Source: Thalassia testudinum (taxonomy: Eukaryota; Streptophyta; Magnoliopsida; Alismatales; Hydrocharitaceae). From it: a stretch of DNA of 64,000 bases. The stretch is from NCBI GenBank assembly GCA_037157565.1, contig JAZHRO010000063.1, positions 10,832,001-10,896,000 on the forward strand, in the 5' to 3' direction. The notes beneath the pieces were generated by a model. The model was not told where the DNA came from and ran no database searches. It saw nothing but the letters and a program-made list of their open reading frames with translations. A program made the translations under genes and the position numbers. Shown here piece by piece: positions 56,961 through 64,000 of the stretch; the stretch's first letter is position 1, and each line of letters opens with the position of its first letter.

Positions 56961-57694
56961 TTTATCCCCATTACCACATTCTACAAAAGATGCACAAGAA
57001 ACCATCAATACCTTAGCGATCTGATCAACCCCAACCTTTTGCATCTTGATCGACCCCTTGCTTCTCAAGTTGTACCTTCCATGACCATCTAGTACCTTTT
57101 TTTGTTGTGAAGTGCTTGCTGTTGAGCCAACATTGTACCCACAAGATGCATTGAAAGTGAATTCAACATGATTTTCCTTCCGTTGCTATGCATCACCCAG
57201 CTTCTGGACCACCTGTTGATTACTCACATCATTCTATAACATAATTGCACCTGAGTTAACATCCTCCACTCTATTTTCACACACATCCATATATTCATCC
57301 CCAGCTTCAACTATGTCTCCCACCAGTTCCTTTTTTTAACGAAGGTTCCCCCATCACCCTGATATTTAGCTACAACCTCCCTCCACTGCATCTCCATAAC
57401 CCCCCTAGGCTCCTCCCTTGTTTCCTTAGGCACCCTCCTCTCATCACACGCCACATGAACTTGCGCCTTGACACAGAGTAACCATGAACTCCCTTCACAT
57501 CCAAGAACCACCTTCTCTAGGTATGGACCCCCACAACGAAGAGTCTCCTCAACCTTCACCAACCTCCCATCACCATCCACTAGGCCCACTTTACATTCAT
57601 TAGACATAGCAGCAAACCTCGCCACCACTTGATTGATCATAGGCTTGGATCTCATATAAAGAGGTACAATTTCAAAACATGCTTGCCTACACAC
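56961..57694 (-). pseudogene. LINE 2 ORF1, C-terminal part
   Basis: The minus-strand frame 57311-57793 includes KPMINQVVARFAAMS and a Cys-containing segment. It lies directly upstream of ORF2, so it should be ORF1. I cannot identify a clear zinc knuckle. The assignment rests on position. Confidence 0.5.
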
Positions 57695-57699
57695 CATAC

Positions 57700-60364
57700 T
57701 ATTAATCGAGCGAAATCGAGGTTTTAAATGTTGCGTCGTAGTATAGGTCGAAGTCTCTTGAAAACAGATCGCTGGGAGCAAATAGGAATTCACACGCTAA
57801 TCTCAATATATAATGTAAATGAGCACAATATATAAGTAAAAGCTTAATGCAGAATGATATAAGAAATCAATGATCAATGTGCAAAATGAAGAGGGTAAAA
57901 TGATGATTTAAATCACCAATTACCCTTATACAGTAATAGCAAGTAGAAGCACAATATCAATCGAGTTAATTATAGCTTTAGAAACTTAAATTAGACATCT
58001 GAAGATGGGATCGGATGACTTAAATGTCTGATGCTACACCTCTCTTCTCTTCCTTTCCCTTCTGATGTTCTTCTTTCTTTGCTTTTGCTCTTTGGTTCTC
58101 TGCATAGGATCTTCTTCCTTCTTTCTTTCTCTACTTCTTCTCTTTCTTTCTCTTTGGCTTCTATTCTTCACGCACAAAGGGGCTCTGATTTTGGCTAAGT
58201 GTTGAAATCTTTTCAGAGCAAAACCCTCCCCTAACCCGCTCGCTCTCTCTCCTTTCTCTCTCTGGGTTCCGCCCTCCCAGGGCCTTACACAGTACCGGGT
58301 AATTAGATTCGGATCTAAGCGCACTCGAGACTAGGGCTGCAGGCATGGGTTGCAGTCGAGGTGTGCGCGGGTTAGACGGGTCAAGTTAGACCAGGCCTGC
58401 GTGGTGAGTGTCATGGGTGAGGCATGTGAGGGACGTGCGTGAGGACCTCACCCTCGTGCTTATTGAGGCAATGAGGATAAAGCACAAAAACAATTTAAGG
58501 CACACAAGGAAGTCTACTCTATCTGATGTGGGAATATGTCCCCTGCACTTCCTTTATGTGCACTGCAGTGGAATGGCTTGGTCGAATTGGCGAGCTGCAG
58601 TTGCTGGGATCCTCAATTGAGGACCTGGAGACCTCCCTGGAGTCTGCGTCACTTGGAGCAGTTCTTGGTGAAGAACACGGTTGGAGAAGTATGAACGATG
58701 TTGAAGAAGATGGTGGTGGCGGTGGAGCTCCGGTTGGACCTGAAACACAATAATACGGTCTTGCGGCCACGTCAAAATAGCTCAGGAGGATCGCTAGTCG
58801 TTGACGAATCCAATGGTGGTGGTGGCGTGCTGTAAGGAGGTGTGTGTGCGTGTGGTGAAGTCAGCGAAGGTGTTGCGAGGGTGGGTTGGTCGGTGGAGCA
58901 ATGGAGAGGGTGAATGCCCTAATTGATAGAGGGCTTTTGTTGAGGAAGTCGTGGCGATGCTGATCGGGAAGATAGCGGCAAGTTTCATGAAGTGGAGCGA
59001 CGGTTGGGCGTCACCGGAGCGGAAGAAGATGGAGGGGGAGACGTGTGGTCGGTAGTCGTTTTGAGAGATAGAGAGAGGGAAAAAGAAGTAGGGAAGTAGA
59101 GGAAGCTAAATAACCTAGTTTAGGGATGAAAGGGGGAGAGGTTCCCACGCCGGTGTGATGGCCGGACGTGGGGAAGACGAACCTCCTTGAGAGAGACGGC
59201 GACGAAGAAAGGGGTCTGAGGCACCTCTGATGTGATCGTCGAAAGGCGGAGGAAGTCAGGGAGGAAGGAGATGCTCCCAATTTGGCCGTTGGGAGACCGT
59301 AGGATGACGGGGGAGAATGCTCGTCGGAGCTAGGTCAGCGGAGGCCGGAGGTAGGGTTAGGAAGAGATTTTTGGCCTTGAACCTGGCTTTGAAGATGCGC
59401 AAGGCCACGGAGGTCCTTTTATAGGGCTTTAGATGAAGTTCCAAGATTGGAAACAAGCTTGGAAACTCCGAGCTCCTCACTGGTATAGGATACCTATTCA
59501 ATCAAATCATTCGCATAAGGATTTTAGAGAGGTTTAGGTTCACTGGATGGGCTCATTTGGAAGGCAATTTCCTAAGGAATCTTCGTTTCAAATATGGGAT
59601 TGATTGATTGAGAATGGAGTGAGAAAACCTCACTCGAAACTCAACAATGGAGGTTGGACTTTCCAAACATGGTGTAGGGACCTATTTGTGAAGAAGATGA
59701 CAAAGCTAGGGGCTATTTGTACGAAATTCAAAAATTAGGGGCATGAGTGTGAGATACAGGAATCAGACAAGACCAAATTGCAAACTAGATCAAGACAATC
59801 TCAGATTGGGCCCAAATTTTGGTACAAACCTAATTTGGACCTAAGGAATCCAATGGTGAAGTTGGATTTTGGTTTTGACTTAGTTTAATTGGGTAATTTA
59901 TGCAAAAATCTAAATTAGGGCAAAAGTCTGAGACTGTATTTTAGGTCAAAGCAGGTTTTGATGGTCAAATCAAGGATGCCAAACCCTAGAGAGTATTTTT
60001 CAATGAATTTTAGAGAGTTTAGGTGAATTTTATCTTGACTAGAACCTCAGTTAATTAAGCGAGTCTATTTTTAGGATTTTAGATGTCGTTTAATTCTCAA
60101 AACATGTGAAAATCCTTTTCTATCTGTACTAACCCACTTGTTAGATTTTTAGGACCATTTGACCTTTATTTAACCCTTGAGAAAACCCATGATTATGCTG
60201 CAGTTGAGATATGCTGTTAAAACTGTAGTTTTACCCATGTTTTCATGTCTCTCTCTCATAATGGATTTCAGTGAATTACGTCTCTCTGGTAGTTATGTAG
60301 GAGCATTTAGTGATGGAATATGACTAAATAAAGCTAGATATGGCTGATGATGATGTTATCATCA
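57700..60364 (-). repeat. Family X solo LTR, copy d (2665 bp)
   Basis: The minus-strand start is TGATGATAACATCATCATC at 60364. It is flanked by a perfect TSD CATAC (57695-57699 and 60365-60369). A minus-strand CCCTATAAAAGG TATA box near 59425 is about 940 bp from its start. It is homologous to copies a, b, c and e. Confidence 0.8.
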
Positions 60365-60369
60365 CATAC

Positions 60370-61176
60370 ACTGAGGAGGATGCTCAGCCAATGCCCCACC
60401 AAATGGGGACATCAATCTCCACATAACGGAAACATTCTCTACACAAGAAGTTCTGAATTTCAGCATATTCACATTACAAGCACTCAAACCATAAACTAAA
60501 AATCTCATCAACTTGAGCGAGGAAACCTTCCGCAACGGAGAAGAAAGGGAGAGAGAACTGATCGCTAAAATGCATGATTTATAAAAATCAGGTTTTAAGT
60601 CATTGCAACACCCAATTTGGATTGCTTTTAAATTACTAAACTCTGAGTACTTGGGAAGTATTTGGGTCATCCTAAGAGAGGTAGGAATGCTTTTAACAAA
60701 ATCTCTCACTTGAATCTTGGAAATCAACTTCTTTTTTAGGTTTTGAAATATGTCATTTTTTTTAGGGTTTTGAATATGGCAAAACAAATACGGAGAGAGC
60801 GACATAAATTGAAACTATGAGAAATGCAAAGCAACAAATGCATTGCTTCTCCAACTCACCCTAAGCACGAAAGGCCTAGTGTAATGAAGAAGCAAGTCAC
60901 AACACAATCATAAGCTATTAAAAAATAGAGGAATGCTTTTGTTGATTTGAAAAATTATTTTACAAAGGGTTAGAGAACTCACAAGTGATCTCCAACAAAA
61001 ACACTACACTATCATGCAAAAGAAATAACAAGAATATAGAAGAAAGCTTTGGAAGATAATGTTGATGATGATGATGCTGCTGCCTGAAATTCCTAATCCA
61101 ATCTTGGTTGCCCCAGGACCAAAAGGAAATCTTCTCTCCTGAATGTCCTCCTTGTGGCAAGCCCTAGGTGGGCCTG
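60370..61176 (-). pseudogene. LINE 2 ORF1 N-terminal or 5' region
   Basis: A 147-codon frame (60362-60805, minus) is open and would join 57694 after X(d) is removed. It has no domain that I recognise. A His-rich/Gln-rich frame at 60960-61160 is probably not coding. The region is bounded on the right by X(e). Confidence 0.4.
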
Positions 61177-64000
61177 TGATGAGAGCCTCATCATGAACCC
61201 TAACTAGCACAATTTGATCTGAATAAGTGTGAAAAAGCTCCTACAAAACCTAAAGAGAAGCCTAACTCAGAGGATTTTGAAGTAAAGAATAAAACAAATC
61301 ATAAGGGGTAAAACTGCAATTTTACCAATACAGTACACAAACAGGTATCTAAGGGTCTAAACAAAGGTCAAATAAGCTTAATAAGAAAGGAAGTGGGATG
61401 ATCTGATCTGAAAAGGGTTATAGCAACTTCTAGGAATTAAATGACATCCTATAACTCTAAAACAAACCTGCTTTAATTCATGAGGTTCGAGGCAGGATAA
61501 AAATCAACTAAACCCTCTAAAATTCATAGAAAAATATTCCCTAGGGTTTAAAACCTTCAATTTTGCCTTCGCAACCTATTTTGACCTAAATTGAGAACCA
61601 TGCCCAATTTATCACTTAATTTATGTTTCTACGCAAATTGACTGGTCAAACGTGGTCAAATATAAAATAAAATTACACCATTAAATTCTTTAGGTTCAAA
61701 TTAGGTTGGTACAAAAATTTGGGCTTAAGAGAAGACCATCTTGACCGACTTTACAAATTGGTCCTCTTGAATTACTTTTTGACCCTTATCTTTTGAAACC
61801 CTTACAGTTAGTCCCCTATCTTTCCGTCGTTCTTTGCAGAATGGTCCTCCCTGCCAGCCTGCGTAGGTACCATGCCTCCGGCGACCTTGCGCGGAGGATG
61901 GTGCCGTGCAGGGTTTGGCAGCCGTTCTTACGAACGAACGAGGGGTTCCCTGCGTCGTCCTCTGTCGCTGGGACCCACCCCTGCCACCTGTGGCTGCCCA
62001 TGCCTCTCGTGCGAATGCACGAAAGGCATGGGTGTCCATCTCCGACCATGCTCCGACAAGCCCTCCATGCCGCTGTCTCGTGCGTCTCCCCTCGCCAGCG
62101 CCTTTATAAAGAGCAGAAGGGTCTGCCGTCTCCTTCAAGCCTACTTTTGGCCGAGAATACCCTCCCTTTTCATCTCCTCTCTCTCCGGTCAGATTGCCCT
62201 AAGCTTCCGACGATTACCCTCCTCCTCCTCGTCGCTCTGCTGCCATACCTGCAGCAGAGCCTACTCTGCCTCGTCGTCCCACGCCAGGCCACACCAACTG
62301 GCGTCCTCAGATCTCTTCCTCGTCGTCGTCACTCCTCCCCTGGGCACCTGCGTCCTCAGCTCTGGCAGGCACGCGCCGGGAAGCTCCCTCTCCCCCTTCG
62401 TCGACTAAGTAGGTAGAAATTTTCTCCTTACTCTCCCTGTTATTTCCCCCTTTCTAATTTACTCTTTCAATCCACGAACTGTCACTGTCCATCGCCATCT
62501 TCCTCACCTCCGGCCACCATCTCCGGTGAGATTGCCCCACTACCACAGACCCTTCCACCCCACGCCGACAGGTTCAGAAGCTCTACCATCACTCCCTGAT
62601 CAGTTTCCCCGTCTCCATTGACCGCCAGCACCTCTCCATACCACCTCCCGAACACACCCATTCGCACGCATGCAGAGTGCCCTAGGCGCACGGCCGCAGG
62701 CACTCTCGCGCCTCGCCGACCCCCGCACCACACACGCCGCACTCTGGCGGACCTCCCTGGAACTTTTTGACGTGGCCGTGAGGCCGTGTGCATGCTTCAG
62801 GTGTCGCCCTCCTCGCCGCCATTAACAAGCAGTAGGAGCTCCTCCGCAGACAGCCCCAGGTCTCCTCAGCTCCAGGCGTGGGTTCCAGGTGACACGGAAA
62901 GGAGTCGCACTCACCCCTAGGTTCACAGTTGGTGTTGCGAGGCCTGCAGCTGTCCTAATTGCGCGGAGCCCTCTCCGCAGACGCCCGAAATCGGAGGTGG
63001 GACTTTAGTCCCACCTCGTAAGTGTGCGGCCTCTCGCCCACACTTAAATTACTTTTGTGCTTTAGGCTTATCGCCTCCAAAAGCACACAGGGTGAGGTCC
63101 CTCACCTATTCACCCGCCTCATCCGCGGCAACACCCACGCGGACCTGGTGACCCGACCCGACACCCTCTTGTGCAATCCTCGCACACCACCCACGCTGGT
63201 GCGCCTAGACCCGAGCACGCGACCCAACCCGATTACCCGGCTCTGGGAGAGCTTCCTAAAGAGAGATCCAGAGAGTGAGAGAGACGTGGGGAAGGGGTAG
63301 GGTATGTTTTGCTCTAATGTGTGTGTATGCGCGCAGGAAGGAAGAAAGGAGAAGAGGCAGCGGTTGAGACTTTGCTACACGGAAGAGAGAAAGGCTGAAG
63401 AAGAAGAAGAAGCAGAAGAAAGGAAGGAAAGAAGCTGAAGACAAAGAGGAGGAGCTGCACTGTAGCGATCGAACGGTTAAGCCATCTGAGCGCTGAATCA
63501 GACGTCGACGAAAGAGGAGAGTCAGCAGCAGAGAAGAAGAAGAAGAAGAAGAAGAAGAAGAAAGAAGAAGGACAGCTGCAGCAAGAAGAAAAGAAAGAAG
63601 AAGGCAGGATGAAGAAAAAGAAGGAAGAAACAGAGAAGAAGAAAAGAGAAAGAGGAAGCAGAGAAGAAGAAGAAGAAGAATAAGAAAGAAGAAGGACAGC
63701 TGCAGCAAGAAGAAAAGAAAGAAGAAGAAGGCAGGCTGAAGAAGAAAAGAAGAAGAAGAAAGGAGAAGGACTTAGCAGAAAAGAAAGAGAAAGCAGAAGC
63801 CTATGTAGCCGCAGAGAAGAAAAGAAAGAAAAGAGAAGAAGACGCAGAGAAGAAAGAAAAAAAGAAGAAGGGAAAGAAGACAAAGAGAGAAGAAGAACAA
63901 GCCAAACTCTCTCTCTTTCTCTCCTTTGACTTACTTTTTTGTAAAACATTATATTGTGAATTCATACGTTTCTAGAATTATAGTTTGCTCCCTGAGTTCG
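61177..64000 (+). repeat. Family X LTR, copy e (runs off window)
   Basis: It starts TGATGAGAGCCTCATCA. A TATA box CCTTTATAAAG at about 62101 lies 925 bp inside. It shares with copy c the block around GTGCGAATGCACGAAAGG, the duplicate-stem GGTGGGACT...AGTCCCACC type box near 63000, and the long A/G-rich tract. It is at least 2824 bp, and its end is outside the window. Open frames in it are composition artefacts. Confidence 0.75.
63340..63900. repeat. Long (GAA)-rich purine tract
   Basis: About 560 bp is almost purely A/G on the plus strand, with GAA runs at 63533-63565 and 63665-63680 and several internally repeated 60-100-bp blocks. It lies in the same position as the pyrimidine tract of the inverted copy c. 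It encodes only spurious poly-Leu/Phe/Ser frames on the other strand. Confidence 0.85.

Larger units (their letters stand above)
52080..61170 (-). mobile_element. L1-type LINE 2 (split by Y2 and X(d))
   Basis: Reading leftwards from about 61170, this element has ORF1, endonuclease, a linker, part of RT and a C-terminal zinc region near 52137-52440. Solo LTR Y2 (55113-56814) interrupts the endonuclease and solo LTR X(d) (57700-60364) interrupts ORF1. Both have perfect TSDs in LINE sequence. The 5' limit is uncertain. Confidence 0.75.

Noticed and set aside
63256..63949. 150- and 211-residue Ser/Leu/Phe frames on the minus strand
   Set aside because: They are produced entirely by the GAA-rich tract. 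There is no domain or start context.

Overview
This window is plant nuclear DNA dominated by transposable elements, with almost no host genes. Three things point to a plant with a large genome: Ty1/copia elements with initiator-Met-tRNA primer sites, L1-type LINEs with plant-style zinc knuckles, and Ty3/gypsy solo LTRs with 5-bp target-site duplications (TSDs). A captured first exon of a UBP22-like gene is extremely GC-rich, which suggests a monocot. The species cannot be read from the sequence.

Left third (1-29460): a nest of copia elements, mostly on the minus strand. Element Z (LTR at the left edge) contains element A (186-19700). A contains element B (2983-17272). B contains an L1-type LINE (about 3261-9469) and a 3.1-kb hAT element (12929-16017), and the LINE itself contains a 383-bp hAT element of the same family (6506-6888). 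Terminal motifs, primer sites, polypurine tracts and TSDs fix the order of events. The large hAT copy carries a piece of a gene for a UBP22-like ubiquitin protease (15025-15844). Plus-strand copia element D (20108-25139) sits inside the 3' LTR of minus-strand copia element E (about 19998-29460). All coding parts are broken by stops and frameshifts.

Middle (30690-31068): the only convincing host gene is the 5' end of a minus-strand gene resembling plant DOUBLE-STRAND BREAK FORMATION (DFO). Two exons with consistent splice phases are visible. Later exons are absent, so the gene is truncated or its second intron runs through the whole transposon nest and out of the window.

Right half (31720-64000): overlapping long LTRs and one more LINE. 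Family X (2.5-2.8 kb, six copies) starts with the palindrome TGATGGTAACACCATCA or a variant and has a TATA box about 925-940 bp from that end. Family Y (1.7-1.8 kb, two copies) has a TGGCGC-type primer site in one copy. Family W (2689 bp, two copies) carries arrays of the palindrome CCAGACGTCTGG. A Sirevirus-like LTR (V) has scattered copies of the same motif. Several copies are flanked by perfect 5-bp TSDs (TGGAG, AGATA, AAGTC, GCTAC, CATAC), which marks them as solo LTRs. A minus-strand LINE (about 52080-61170) is split by Y2 and X(d).

Nothing here forms a metabolic pathway or operon. The biology is that of successive transposon insertions, LTR-LTR recombination and decay (recurrent CAG to TAG changes) beside one gene start.
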